Below are positions 1 to 11,279 of a DNA stretch of 64,000 bases, one piece after another. Source of the DNA: Macrosoma leucophasiata. Taxonomy: Eukaryota > Arthropoda > Insecta > Lepidoptera > Hedylidae. The notes below the pieces were generated by a model, which was not told where the DNA came from, did not search any database, and saw only the letters and a list, made by a program, of their open reading frames with translations. How positions within the stretch are numbered: the first letter of the stretch is position 1; the number at the start of each line of letters is the position of its first letter. The position numbers and the translations under genes are program-made. The stretch lies in the NCBI GenBank assembly GCA_036365455.1, contig JAWQUS010000007.1:17252001-17316000 (forward strand). The letters run 5' to 3'.

Positions 1-13
1 ATTCTGAAAGTTA

Positions 14-258
14 TTTTTATGTAATGAAAGTGGCAAACAAGCATGCAGTTAAGTGATGACTGCAGTTTATAGACACCCACACATAGACCAGAGGTCAAAA
101 TGCAGATGCGTTACCACTTAGGCGGCACAGAGGCCTAAAGTGGTATGGCTCTGTGCCGGAAATTATAGGACCGTACAACCTGACCGGAACACGACAGTGC
201 TGAACACTATAATTTAGCGGCAAGTACCTATATTAGGTATGCTATGACGGAGCAGTAA
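14..258 (-). repeat. BMC1-like retroposon tail, copy 1
   Basis: Member of the commonest dispersed repeat in this window. Read on the minus strand it ends in an A-rich tail (seen here as TTTTTATGTAATG on +) and holds conserved blocks such as AAATGCAGATGCGTTACCAC and TAGCGGCAAGTA. The general layout (TGGTGGTAGAGCTC head, inverted-repeat-rich body, ATTACATAAAAA tail) resembles the 3' ends of BMC1/Bm1-type lepidopteran retroposons. That family name is an inference from memory; the repetition itself is visible. Confidence 0.7.
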
Positions 259-1684
259 AACTGCACATTATTTTCAGTTGAATAAGTATCTACACAACTG
301 AAACAAATTATGAGTAACAAACATTTCCGACGATATCTTCTCATGCTAATTAATGTTTTTACTAACCACAAATCAACTAACTTAGAATTCAATTAGAGAC
401 TAGGAATCTCTCATTTCAAGAATGATCTCTATATCACAATATACACTTTAGTAAACATTTTTTTCTGTGTCATGCAATCTCACACTTGTGTTAAGTAAGT
501 AGCTCTTTGATAAGAGTCCTTAAATAATAGAATAAGGAATAAGGTCCATATAGTCAGAAGTTCAGAAAACAGAGGCAAGGTTAGCTTATTAAGGTAGCCA
601 TCTTCACAAACGCTTGCCAAACAAACTCGAACAATTTAAAAGAATGGTAATTCGTTATACCTACCTGAACCTGCATGTGAATTGTCAAATTTTCAAAAAC
701 TTTCACACTATCCAGTCGTGTCTAAAAGTTGAACAGTGTAATGTGACCTGATACAAATTATAAACAGAATATTAATCAATACGACGATAAACATTGAAAA
801 TTCGCCTTAAGAAGCTCGAAAAAACTGGTGGACTGCAGTTTCTGATATTCGTTTACACAAGAACCAGATATCAAAATGGTACGTTATCATGTCACGCTTG
901 AAGCTTAAGTTGATTTGTCAAAAATAATATGGCAAAACCAAGGTATGACCTCATTACCACCAAACCGGAACCTGCCGGAACACGATAGTATTGAACATTT
1001 GGCGGCAGACATACTTATTAGGTGATACAGTGATGCCTACAAACGATGGAACTCTACCAATTAAAATAATTATACGATAATATTATAAAGATCGTCCAAA
1101 CGAAGCTGGGGCAGGTCAACTAGTTCGTAATAAATAATCAAACATGACGTAATGCCCGTCTATAAACGCGATATCATCTGATATTGCGCACCTAAGTATA
1201 TAAACAAAGTACACAATAAATATTTTGTTTAAAATTCGAGACGGATTTCGCGATCTTCTTCTGTTTCGTTATTTTTAGTAGCTACTGGGTAATTTAAAGA
1301 CTGAAGTTAGTAAATTTAGCTATGTAACGATCCATCTTCCATTTTGGTGATTATATAGGTACGTTAATACAGAGACTGAATTAATGAAATCTTTATTTAC
1401 ATCATGGAAATATTTCTAGTGTATCACATAATTTTTAGCTTCTTATTATATGTAATATCGGGAAACTGGTCGCTTGATCACACCGGCACCTTATACAATG
1501 TTAATAAAGCTATAGGTGTTTGATTGATTTGGACAAGCGGAGAGTTCCCCAACTGTACCTTGTATAGGTAACTTGCCCAGCCGTCGAGCGTGATTAGTGT
1601 GGTTCTTTTATCAAGGATGCCTACATTTGTCTGCGAATGACAAAGTGATGAGGATTGATGAACGAGAATAATCTACGTTACTTC
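259..1684. other. Non-coding stretch with one decayed repeat
   Basis: No coding region could be supported. About 829-1060 is a very diverged minus-strand copy of the BMC1-like family (it keeps ATTACCACC, CCGGAACACGATAGT and ATTTGGCGGCA). The rest is AT-rich DNA with no recognisable structure. Confidence 0.5.
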
Positions 1685-1900
1685 ACATCTGTATTCCCCG
1701 AATAGGCACCTACAAGGGTAAATGCATGCATTACGCCCCATACCTAAATATACCGGGCATATTACCAAACACCGACGGTGGCACTCGATATCTGGCGTTT
1801 CATGTGAATATCCCAAATCCCAACAGCAATCCCCTCCCGGAGATTGAACCCGGGAACTCAGCGTAGCAATAGTGCTACCACCGGACTAGGAGGCAGTATA
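1685..1900 (-). repeat. tRNA-derived SINE, family S1, copy 1
   Basis: On the minus strand it starts with a tRNA-like head: a box A-like segment (TAGTCCGGTGGTAGCA) and a box B-like segment (GGGTTCAATCTCCGG). It ends in the family tail (ATGCATGCATTTACC, then a GGGGAATACAGATGTGAAG region). The same head and tail recur at 50056, 50529, 14690 and 61428, so this is a diverged member of a real family. Confidence 0.75.
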
Positions 1901-2664
1901 AATAATGTAATATTCTGATTAAATATAAACGCATGTTTTGTTAATATTGATTACATAAATAAAAAAAACTTTAAATTTTTTCGGTTCTGCAACTAAATTT
2001 AAATTTTTTCCTGTATTTAGTCGTAAAATGTGTATGCTAATTTAATCAGTGGCCGCAACGTTGCATATTAATGAAACGCATTATGAGCAGCAGTAGGTAG
2101 GTACCTACCTATACATATATTGGTAATAAACTTAATAATAATAAAGACCATTCATGGATCAAGGTCAAAATTAATCTCATTTGTGACTATTTCGGTTCTA
2201 TACAGAGAAGCATGATACTAACTCCTTCAGGTATTTGATGTCGTTATAATAATATACAAGGTGTAACTGCAAGGTCCAACAATATTCAAAGGTGTTCATC
2301 TATATCAAGTTTCAAATCATTTAACGTAAACAATAACAATTAAATCACAATTTTTTAAATACAAAGTTTAAAAATGAGTTATATTATTTGACAACCCTAA
2401 CAAGTCGTCAATAAAAACGCTCAGCATTTCACACGCACACACGCACCTTCGACTGATAATTTCAGTCAGGTGTTGTTGTCAGGGTTGAAACGCATTAAAT
2501 TTGTAATAACTGATGATTTTACACTTTCAGGAAAAAAAGACCTTGGGAAATGAAGTCAACATCAGTATAGGCATGGACTGTTGAAATATTGTTGGAAGTC
2601 GGTTAAAAATAGGCTACTGATTTTCCTCAAGACTCAAAATAGGCTCTTTTTAAAGGCCTCAGTT

Positions 2665-2760
2665 GTTATAGTGGTAGCAGACCACTGTAGCTAGGCTGGG
2701 TCCTGGGTACGATCACCGGCGCCCTGCAGTACCGGGCTTTTAGAATAGGACTGAGGTATC
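2665..2760 (+). repeat. SINE S1 head fragment
   Basis: Only the tRNA-like 5' part of family S1 is left: a box A-like TATAGTGGTAGCAGACCACT and the GGTCCTGGGTACGATC box B region. The body and tail are missing; sequence after about 2760 is different and GC-rich. Confidence 0.55.
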
Positions 2761-3090
2761 CTCTGCCTATATTAAGAGACGACCAAAAGGGGAATTAACC
2801 GCGGGTGGCCAGAGTGGGGGCTATAGCTGTCCAGCACTCGCGGTTCCGTAAGGACGGCGACCGTGGTAGCCGGAGGTCGTTGTGGTATGCGCAGAGTGGG
2901 GCTGTCAGAGTCCCCGTGCACGAGCCTTAGGGAAGTCAAGTGCCAAGGCGAACCGAAGCAACGTTTTATTTTATCCTCCCCCATCGTGCACTGAATTCGG
3001 CACCGAGGTGGTTTTAGAGGGTTCCAGTCCTCATATCACGGCTCTCTTCCCCTAGAGAGCCGGTTGAATGCTAAGACATTTCCAACTCGT
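2761..3090. other. GC-rich non-LTR retrotransposon-like fragment
   Basis: A GC-rich block in AT-rich surroundings. It ends with a short hairpin (GGCTCTC, loop TTCCCCTA, GAGAGCC region, about 3041-3063), a layout seen in the 3' UTRs of R1-type lepidopteran LINEs. No protein domain is recognisable in any frame; a 70-residue minus-strand reading frame here has no family resemblance. Assignment to a LINE is a guess. Confidence 0.3.
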
Positions 3091-5180
3091 TAAAAAGAAA
3101 ATGGGTATTGGATCATCGGGTCCGAGGGTATTTTTAATTTCTGGTAACTTTACTAGCATAGAGTCATTTTCGGAAAAACGTGTCTCCTTTGTTAGTAAAG
3201 CAAGACATATAAAATAATTCCGTGGTCAGTTGAATACAATATTGTTTAGTCTTACTTTAATGTAACAGCTTAAAAAAAGACACCTACCTATTACTTTTAT
3301 TTTGCAAAATGTAGAGATACCTATTTTAGCGCTGTGTTACATAAGATTCCAGTAAAATTCCATGTGTAATACGCGTTCTGACTACTTACATCTAACGCTT
3401 AAAAATAATGATAACCTATAATTTCATTCTTCCTTTTAAAACAAATAATAATAGGTATAGCCGAAACCATCAGATAATCCGAAATAATTTCTTATCCGTA
3501 CATAACAGCTGTACCGAAACCGATATAATTATTCATATATCCGTATCCATATCCAGATCCCAAATGTCATATCCGTAACATCCCTAATACCTATATTTTA
3601 AGGGAAAGGACTATATTACCGGTCACAGCACCTGTCAATCAAGGCGGCCGACGATAGATGCCCACGACAACCCCGTCTCTGATATTGATAGCCCCAAGAA
3701 AATATTTCCTTTGAAATGAAATACTCACGTCGCCATTTCGTAGATCGCTATAAGTTCATGTGTACGTGTTATAAATAAAAAGTGAGAAATGAATATTTAT
3801 TTAACACGGCAACGCCAATGCGGCAAAAGCTTTCATTATTATTCCGCCAATTACGTAGCTATTTATTCCAAAACAGAGAAAGCAATCATACCTATATTAT
3901 ACAATATTCAACTTTCATTATAGCTAGAGGTAAATATTTTAATAATCAATACCAATGAACATGTGCCAGCAATTATAATATTTCTAAGAAATAAACTCCG
4001 AATATCAGTAATTCATAAATTAGAGGTAAATGTTGATTTTTTTTATTCGTCTTACCCCTAGGTACTTTAGATCGTTACCAACGCGCAACGTTATCAAACT
4101 TTAAGGCAAGTTATACCATAATTACTGTTATTCCCTAAATAACATAACTTTCACTCGAAAGCGAAATGAATCCTTTAGCAGCCCGAGTAATTTAGCAAGA
4201 TAGAGACCATAGAGACGGACAATATAATTTGAACCGTCATAATTATAATCGTTGGATAACCCTGGGTAGTCCTATCTACCCAGGGTTGTCCACTACCTAC
4301 ATACATTATTGAGTAATTTCAGAAACGCATTTACAGCTCTGAAATGGACTTCCAGGTCAAAAGTCTATTTTACAATATATTTACCTGAAGATCGTTACCT
4401 TGTTTTTTTTTTTAAACTAGATACCTATATACTTACATTTTTATAAATCTAATTCAACATTATTTTCCGTTAACCCAAATCAGTTGATTAAAAATGAACC
4501 AATAACCCCAACATAAAATGTCAGTAGGTATACTAGGTAGGTAATTAATTAAATAATTATGGATTCTTTGTCTTTCAAAGATATCGCAATATACCTAAAT
4601 GTGAACACGGCAAAACAATGCGATAACATAGGTGACTGTCTAGGTTACTGCTCCTGGTTGGGTGATGCATAATACCTGATAGGTATTTTATTTTAATAAT
4701 GAAATCGTTCTAGACTCTTCCATCGTATATAGCCCGTCTAAGAATTGTTGATTGTACACTACGAACCTAGCTGATCATGATAGATAATATCGTTCGTATT
4801 AAAACTTGCATCAATTACGCTGCACTTCGAAACAACAGCGTGGGCAAGAATGTTGCTACTTTCATCTACTTTTACCAGACTGACGCGAGACGTTGCATAC
4901 GTGCAGTGCAACATGTGAAGTTAGCACACAAGTTCGTCCTCTTGCTTGTGTCGGCGTAATGTTATCGATTTGTGTCGACCTTGACTTGGCACGCCTGGCA
5001 GCTACAATTAAACATTGACATTAACGACAGTACGAACGCGTGCGCATTTTATTTACACCCTTTTACTTTCGTTTTCGTTCGAATAGGAACGAATGAAAAT
5101 GATGAGTTAACAAGTCAAACTGCAAACTTATCGTTCTATAACAAGAACAGAAAGAGCGTTAAGGATACGCTACGTTAAAA
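3091..5180. other. Non-coding stretch
   Basis: AT-rich sequence with no supported gene. It holds one perfect 12-bp hairpin at 4258-4287 (AACCCTGGGTAG, six-base loop, complement). Two short open frames at 4777-5178 have no domain, no splice context and no similarity I recognise. Confidence 0.5.
4258..4287. repeat. Perfect 12-bp hairpin
   Basis: AACCCTGGGTAG at 4258-4269 is exactly complementary to 4276-4287, with loop TCCTAT. No poly-T run or gene is linked to it, so it is recorded only as structure. Confidence 0.7.
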
Positions 5181-5189
5181 CACTTCCTC

Positions 5190-5500
5190 AGTGGGTTGGG
5201 GAAGCAAATCGATCAAGTCAGACGTCCGTCCCATTCTTGACCTGGGTGAATTGAGGAGCGCTGGAAGCGGGAGCGGTGAGTCAAATACGCGGGGGCGGCC
5301 CGACGCACTAGCCGCGAGATATAGGTAAACGGAACGCAGAGAAGCGCGCTACGGGGGCCTGCGACCTTGGCGATTCTCTGACGACTACAGGTGGTTTTGT
5401 TTGCACTCTGTTAATACAAGATCGTTGAGCGATTCTCGCCGGTGACTGCACAGGGCGAAATGGACGCGCGGTGAACAGGGGGGGTGGTCAACCGGAACTT
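5190..5500. promoter_or_regulatory. GC-rich island, possible promoter or 5' exon
   Basis: CpG-rich block (for example TACGCGGGGGCGGCCCGACG near 5286) in AT-rich surroundings. It contains splice-donor-like GAGCGGTGAGTC near 5272. Such islands often mark transcription starts in lepidopteran genomes, but no downstream coding exon could be linked to it. Confidence 0.25.
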
Positions 5501-6469
5501 GATCCGAAACAATGCGCCTTCGTTTCGACACAAAGACACGACCGATACAAATACTGATATCGGACCTACCTACTAATCGATTTTGCTTGCGATTCTATAA
5601 ATCGAAGACATCTACTTACAATAAGACTGCCTCTGCAAAACATGGCGTCGTGTTCCACATAGTTTAACGTAAGGTGCTGTATTTTTCGTAATGGCAAATC
5701 ATTAGGACCCTCATCAACTTATCTTACAATAAAACTAGATGGGGTCAGTAATTTATCGTTATTGATAAAAAAAAAACAATCACGCTTTTCGCAATGGTAA
5801 ATTTATATACCTACTTGACTACAAATGGCAAAATTATGTTCAAGATATTAGCTAGCCATATAACTAGCCAGGTAACAATATTATACGTCCAGCAATCGCC
5901 TATAAAAATAGAATTAGGACAATATCATCAGCTCTTTTTTACAATATCCGTGAATTGACGATTCTTGTTTGTTGTTCTCTATTTGGTTAGTGTTGATTTA
6001 AATATAAATTTAATATAAACCCAACACAACACAGCGGCACGACCGTCAAAGTGAAAACTTTCGACGTTTACGTCTTTGATTTTTTTTGGGTCCCGTGCCT
6101 CAAAATTAAGAATCGTGGTAGTGCGTGTAGGGCCACGCGTATAGTAGCGTTCTGTTTTCCAAGTAAATTTTTATAAGTAGATCGACTATAAACGACGACT
6201 CGTAAACTTCTATAATCTAGGTACTAATCTGTGACAGTTTTCCTTTTAAATTCATTATAAATCTAATCACCATTCAAAAATTCATAAGTCATAATTTGGT
6301 TGGTAGCTGATAGTAACATTTTACAAACGGTTCCCTTGACCGAGAAAATGTTTTCTAAAAATCACAATATGTATTTTTAAAGATCTACCCAACGATAACC
6401 CACATTATGCGATGTGTGAAGAAAAAAATATTCAGCGACACTTACGTGTAGGGGAGGAACCCTAATTTT
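5501..6469. other. Non-coding stretch
   Basis: Nothing recognisable; AT-rich with short homopolymer runs. Confidence 0.45.
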
Positions 6470-6640
6470 ATTTTATAGATTTTATTCCCTGACTTTCTCC
6501 GCATAGCTAATATGTATATTCGTGCCAAATCACAGCTTTCTAGTATTAATAGTCCACGAGCATAGCTGCGGGCAGACGGACGGACGGACTGTAGAGATAA
6601 GTTCTTTGTAGGATACGGAACCCTTATAAAACGCATGCTA
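6470..6640 (+). repeat. GACGGACGGAC-type interspersed repeat
   Basis: Contains TATTCGTGCCAAAT, GAGCATAGCTGCGG and GACGGACGGAC in the same order as the copy at 13640. It is followed by GGATACGGAACCCTTATAAA, the hallmark of a repeat class widespread in moths. A 64-residue minus-strand frame across it is a by-product. Confidence 0.6.
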
Positions 6641-6802
6641 TACCCACCCGGGGGGCGGTACTCTTCTTCTTAACACAGACTATTGTAACAAATAGCCTAG
6701 CAAGAAGAATGGTACTATGCCCATAATTTAACTATTATGCACCTATATGTCAATTTGCCTTGAAATATGTACCTATTCCAAAAATTGTACTACATATGTT
6801 AA

Positions 6803-6858
6803 CGTCAAATAAATAAATTTCAAATTTCAATTTCAAATTTCAAATTTCAATTTCAAAA
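6803..6858. repeat. Short AATTTC/AAATTTC tandem repeat
   Basis: Imperfect tandem copies of a 6-7 base unit built from TTTCAAA, directly downstream of AATAAATAAA. Confidence 0.8.
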
Positions 6859-6908
6859 CCACTTGTGCGTTCGTCTATCTGAATGCTTGCCGGTCTGTCA
6901 GTCTGGTA

Positions 6909-7138
6909 TGCGACCGCCTATTGACATTGCTATTGTCGTTGTCATTGCTGTCAAATTTTCATATCAATTTGTAGGTCCTTTAAAAGCAGTAGTGATAATC
7001 TGATAGTTTTTCTTGCTTTCGTAGGTGAGAAACAAGCGATAATGGTAGATTATTTCGATTATTGTTATTTAATTAAGGCCAAAATCGACATGAAAATTTG
7101 ACAGCAATGACAGCGACAATAGTCGATAGGCGGTCGCA
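6909..7138. mobile_element. MITE, family M1, copy 1
   Basis: A 230-bp element with long terminal inverted repeats: TGCGACCGCCTATTGACATT at the left matches the complement of the right end, which closes with ATAGTCGATAGGCGGTCGCA. The inner TIR parts hold GCAATGACA and AAAATTTGACAGCAATGA-type sequence. No coding capacity, so a non-autonomous DNA element. A second copy follows four bases downstream in the same orientation. Confidence 0.8.
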
Positions 7139-7142
7139 CCCC

Positions 7143-7382
7143 TGCGGTACTATCGCCTATCTGTATTGCTGCTGACATTTGCATTGCTGTCAAATTTTCA
7201 TGTCGATTTGTAGCTCCTTCAACAGTAGTATTGATAATCTGATTGATATTCTCGTTTTCGTAGGTGATAAACAAGCGATAATGGTAGATTATTTCGATTA
7301 TTGTTATTTAGTTAAAGTAAAAACCGACTATAAAATTTTATAGCAATGACAATGACGACAGCAATGTTGATAGGCCTTCGCA
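7143..7382. mobile_element. MITE, family M1, copy 2 (tandem)
   Basis: A diverged head-to-tail repeat of the preceding element. The inner block (GATAATGGTAGATTATTTCG) is identical in both, while the outer TIR bases have drifted (TGCGGTACTATCGCC on the left, ATAGGCCTTCGCA on the right). Confidence 0.75.
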
Positions 7383-7467
7383 CCGGTCTGAGTTGAAATA
7401 TGGCATAAGTAGATACACATGTAAATCAGTAACCAAAACTTGTTCTTTCGTGTAAAAGAAAATAAAT

Positions 7468-7595
7468 GGATTGTTTTAATGTAATGGAAGTGGCCAACTA
7501 GGATGCAGTTCACATTGATGTTAAGCGATGTCTGCAGCCTATAGACACCCACACTAAGACGAAGGTCAAAATGCTGATGCGTTACCACTTATAAA
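7468..7595 (-). repeat. BMC1-like retroposon tail, partial
   Basis: Begins TTTTAATGTAATGGAAGTGG and keeps GATGTCTGCAGCCTATAGAC and GATGCGTTACCACTT. It lacks the 5' half present in the copy at 12151. Confidence 0.7.
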
Positions 7596-7610
7596 CCACC
7601 CAAACATTAA

Positions 7611-7752
7611 GCCTGGGTTGCACCAAGATATTAATTTGTTAAAGTTATTGTAACATTTCACATCCTACTCTAACTATAAGATGTTTAAGTAAGAGAAGAA
7701 TGTGAAATGTTACAATAAATTTAACAAATAAGTATCGTGGTGCAACCCAGGC
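7611..7752. mobile_element. MITE, family M2, copy 1
   Basis: A 142-bp element with TIRs GCCTGGGTTGCACCA and its complement. It is flanked by TAA at 7608-7610 and 7753-7755, consistent with a 3-bp target duplication of the PIF/Harbinger type. The interior is itself nearly palindromic (TTGTAACATTTCACATCCT and complement). A second copy lies at 53266. Confidence 0.8.
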
Positions 7753-7961
7753 TAACTTAATCCATATTTAGACGTTACGTTGATATTATACTGCAACAAT
7801 TATAAAAAAGCCTTCTTTAAAATATCATTGACATTATGGGTTGACAGAGATTTTGATGTTATACATAAAACATAGATGGCGTTTATATTGATTTTAATGT
7901 CGAATGTTCGTTAATCGATGAAATACATACACACTTTTAAAATTAATTAAACTCAACATAA

Positions 7962-8045
7962 ACCGGGGGTAGAGCTCTAGTGACGGAGTTCGTGGACCGT
8001 AGGCACCATTGCATTACCTAATTGACTTGCCGCTAAATGATAGAA
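7962..8045 (+). repeat. BMC1-like retroposon, 5' head fragment
   Basis: Carries the family head in + orientation: GGTAGAGCTCTAGTGACGGA, then GTAGGCACCATTGCATTACC and CTTGCCGCTAAATG, then diverges. Confidence 0.65.
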
Positions 8046-8130
8046 ATCTTAATTATTCACACTTTCATGACTGTTTTATATTATTTCGCATTAACACATG
8101 CTTGTGAAATATATTTTATTTTAAAGAAAA

Positions 8131-8247
8131 ATGGAAAGAAAATTTGACTTCAGGCGAGACTCGAACTCGCGGCCTACTGGGAATCTAGTCCAGCCGCTCT
8201 TCCAATTGAGCTACTGAAGTCCTGCCCGATTTGTCAAATCTTTCCTT
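8131..8247 (-). repeat. tRNA-like element with inverted GGAAAG flanks, copy 1
   Basis: On the minus strand, 8147-8220 folds partly like a tRNA: a 7-bp acceptor stem (ACTTCAG with CTGAAGT), a perfect D stem (GCTC/GAGC), a perfect 5-bp T stem (GCGAG/CTCGC) and a T loop TTCGAGT. The anticodon arm has a mismatch and the D-to-T stretch is two bases too long, so it is unlikely to be a working tRNA. Outside the core, ATGGAAAGA on one side faces TCTTTCC on the other. Related copies are at 11951 and 51336. Confidence 0.65.
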
Positions 8248-8259
8248 CACATTTATTGC

Positions 8260-8622
8260 ATTGCTTTATGGTAGCAGCAGCGCCATCTATTACCAACTAT
8301 GCTAGTTAGGATTTAATGGAAGATCTTTCTCCCCCAACGACGATGCAAATCTCGTATTGTACCTATTGATTCGTGGATACAACAATTCACCATTATGCGT
8401 ATTTGATTTTAAAACTATGTGCGATGGAGGATTTGCGTAAGTCATGAAAGTATTGCTTTATGGTAGCAGCAGCGCCATCTATTACCAACTATGCTAGTTA
8501 GGCAACCTAACTAGCATAGTTTTAAAATCAAATACGCATAATGGTGAATTGTTGTATCCACGAATCAATAGGTACAATACGAGATTTACATCGTCGTTGG
8601 GGGAGAAAGATCTTCCATTAAA
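8260..8622. repeat. Compound direct plus inverted repeat (foldback)
   Basis: A ~51-bp segment starting near 8260 (TTGCTTTATGGTAGCAGCAG...) is repeated directly from about 8452. The block just after the first copy (8311-8418) reappears inverted at about 8515-8622, sharing for example GATCTTTCTCCCCCAACGAC with its complement. At the junction AACTATGCTAGTTAGG is followed by its own complement after CAA (8487-8521). Confidence 0.85.
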
Positions 8623-10390
8623 TATCTTAACGATATGAACTTAATAAACCAAACATACATATTATAATACCGAATCCCTACGCTAAAGTAGGTACTTGTG
8701 TAAATATAAAAAGATGACTGCCAGACTGATCTATCAACGTTCAGCTCAAACCACTGGACGGAGCAAAATCTAAATTCAATCATTAATTTGCTGTTGATTA
8801 TCTTGGCGGATTCATGCCTAACATTTATTTAAAGTAAATAGTTTATATTAATTGTACTACCTACTATGTAGTCCACGTACCATACATTGACGTTAATGTT
8901 GTAATTTCTGTTGCTAATTACCTACTAAAGCAACTTTGTTAACTATTATTTACAATATGTAGGTACATTATGCTCTTTCACGTTTAACTTGCTGAACCAA
9001 TAAAGACAAAAGTCTGCAAGGAAGTATGTAGGTACCATGCGAACTGATGGAAGGACGTTGGACAATCTCATAAATTTCATCCCAAAATTGCACGACGACC
9101 CAAGCGACGTCACCAGCATAAGCTAGTTAATAATAGCAAGAGCAAAAGTGCAAGACCTAGATTAATATTCATTACCTATGTCAATGGGTTATTGTATGTA
9201 TGTAAAAAAACGACAAAACAGAACGCGAAAGTTTTATCATTTGGCAAATGATTACATAATGACGAGCGCAGTGTGTGAGACCTTGGCCGTGACCAAGCCA
9301 ATGCGCAACGCTTCCCGAGGCGTGACGCGCGGCTCAGACCCGACATTGCTCATCCACGATAACAATTATACTGTTTCACTAACATCCCATCTATCTACCA
9401 AACTAATGCAATAAATACATGTATAAAAACGGTCACGACGATGAATGTTTGCAATGATAAAAGGAAAACATGAGCCGATTCCGATTTTGAAGTTATAACT
9501 CATAACTCAGTAAGTGTGCATTATAAATAAACAAAATCATGGACCAATTTATAAGATTACGCATCAAGCATGATTGTATTAGTCTACATTAACAACAACT
9601 AAAGTAGTGTGTTAGTATTCCAAAAGTGAGTTAGCACGAGGGCGGTAATGAATTCTAATAAAGTAGAAGACCTTGACAATGATACAATACTCTTGGATAA
9701 CCACTTTATAAAATATCAAACGCACGTTCACATACCAGTTTGTTAGGTGCACAAATTACTCGCTGTGTAATTATAACATGGTATGATTATAACAATTCGT
9801 ATTAAACTATGCAAAAAAGATTACACGTGTACGGTAGTAATGAAATTCCGCGCTGTAAAGTTTTGAATATTAGCTGTTAAATACCTAATAGAGAATATGA
9901 AATGGATGCGATAGTGGAATCAATTGTAGATATAGTAGGTATCTAAAATGAAAGATATCATTATAAACTAGTATTTTAAAGGAACAATTAAAATATATCC
10001 TTGGCGAATCCAATTTGAATTGATTAAGATTCAACAAAATGTAATAATACAGAAATAATCGAATGACGCCTTTACAATACCTGGTGTCCAACGGTTATTT
10101 TTTCTATAAATATAATTGAGATGAGTTTACAAGATTAGCAAATCCAATTCTTATAACACAATATTTTGAACACTTAATTATCAAATTATATTTCTAAAAC
10201 GCAAGTTAATTTTGATGTTTCAACTAAATTTGAAAAATTAAAGGCAAGTGTAATAAAATTTAGAAAAGTACAATGCAACACAAGTTATTTCTTGCACATG
10301 CACATGAATGGCAATGATATTAATTAATTTGCCAGCCTATGTGTATATATACAGAAAAGATTTTTTTTTCAGGCAGTTATTTTTTTACAG
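8623..10390. other. Non-coding stretch
   Basis: No supported feature. Open frames at 8586-8783, 9178-9414 and 9885-10091 lack domains, codon pattern or splice context. Confidence 0.45.
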
Positions 10391-10633
10391 AATCTGAAAG
10401 ACCGCCTATTGGGTGATGTTAAGACCTTTTCTGACAATGCTATTTTTTCGACTTTTCTTCATATAAGGAGACTGTTGAGTTACCAGTTTCCCCAGAGCTC
10501 GCTTTGGCACGCTTTCGATACTCGGTTACATCATCTTGACGTCAAACAATCAAAAGAGGAAATTTTCGTTATCTGGCCAGAAAAACTAGGGCTTCACAAC
10601 AATGAAAATAAAATGCCGGAGCTAGAGGAATAG
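10391..10633 (+). CDS. Candidate terminal exon, unrecognised
   Basis: An 80-codon open segment that follows a good acceptor (pyrimidine-rich TTATTTTTTTACAG at 10377-10390) and closes at TAG 10631-10633. The predicted peptide is mixed in composition (FSTFLHIRRLLSYQFPQ, then a DVKQSKEEIFVIWPEKLG segment) rather than the low-complexity type of chance frames. I do not recognise a family and found no upstream exon, so it could be a chance frame or a transposon scrap. Confidence 0.22.
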   Translation, partial: NLKDRLLGDVKTFSDNAIFSTFLHIRRLLSYQFPQSSLWHAFDTRLHHLDVKQSKEEIFVIWPEKLGLHNNENKMPELEE

Positions 10634-11240
10634 AACATCGAGATAAACATATTCAATAGATCGGTGTCAATACACTTGCAACCTTGCAATGCTCTTTACG
10701 ACTCATATGAGATAAAAACAGGGCATAAAACATAAACACGTAGAAGAGCAAAATTCTGAAGCTATTGATTGACAAACCTATACAGCAAAAAATGAATCCC
10801 AAAATGTAAAATATTTTAAAATTGTTGGAAAAGACCAAGTTATTGCAAAAATATTCCTAGTACGAACACAAGATGACTTTTTGCAAAAATGATCTCAATT
10901 TTTATTGAAATTCTCTTAGATACAGCAAAAAATACTAAGTTTTTTATTATTGTTATTTGGACTTGCCTGTGCTGTCGAAATCATTTATTGTGCGCATATT
11001 TATCTTATTCCTCGATAGATGATAAAATATGTGTTAAGTTGATGGATTTACATTACACTTGCTCCGCTTGCTCGTAGGTTTTATCATAACAAACATCACA
11101 TACGTATTCCAATTGAACTACAATTCTATAACAGGACAGAACAGTCCGCTGATAATTCCTAAATATTTGAAACTCAGTTCCAAAAAATAAGAACTAAAAC
11201 GAAATACTATGGAAGGAAAATTATGAACTCTGATGTCATT
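10634..11240. other. Non-coding stretch
   Basis: Nothing recognisable. Short open frames on both strands are AT-rich and without domains. Confidence 0.4.
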
Positions 11241-11279
11241 TTTTAGAAGTTTACACGAATGTCATGAGACAATCGTGTA

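Noticed and set aside
2989..3006. GAATTCGGCACCGAGG resembles the EcoRI adaptor of cDNA libraries (GAATTCGGCACGAGG), hinting at vector contamination.
   Set aside because: It has an extra C, no vector sequence continues on either side, and it sits inside a GC-rich block that reads as a LINE-like repeat. Chance similarity is more likely.
3700..3760. Minus-strand ATGGCGAC followed by GTGAGT near 3730, like a tiny first exon.
   Set aside because: Only eight coding bases, no promoter or following exon; too little to call.
8147..8220. A possible functional tRNA gene on the minus strand.
   Set aside because: Acceptor, D and T stems pair, but the anticodon stem has a mismatch, the arm spacing is two bases too long, and diverged copies exist elsewhere. 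Treated as a tRNA-derived repeat.
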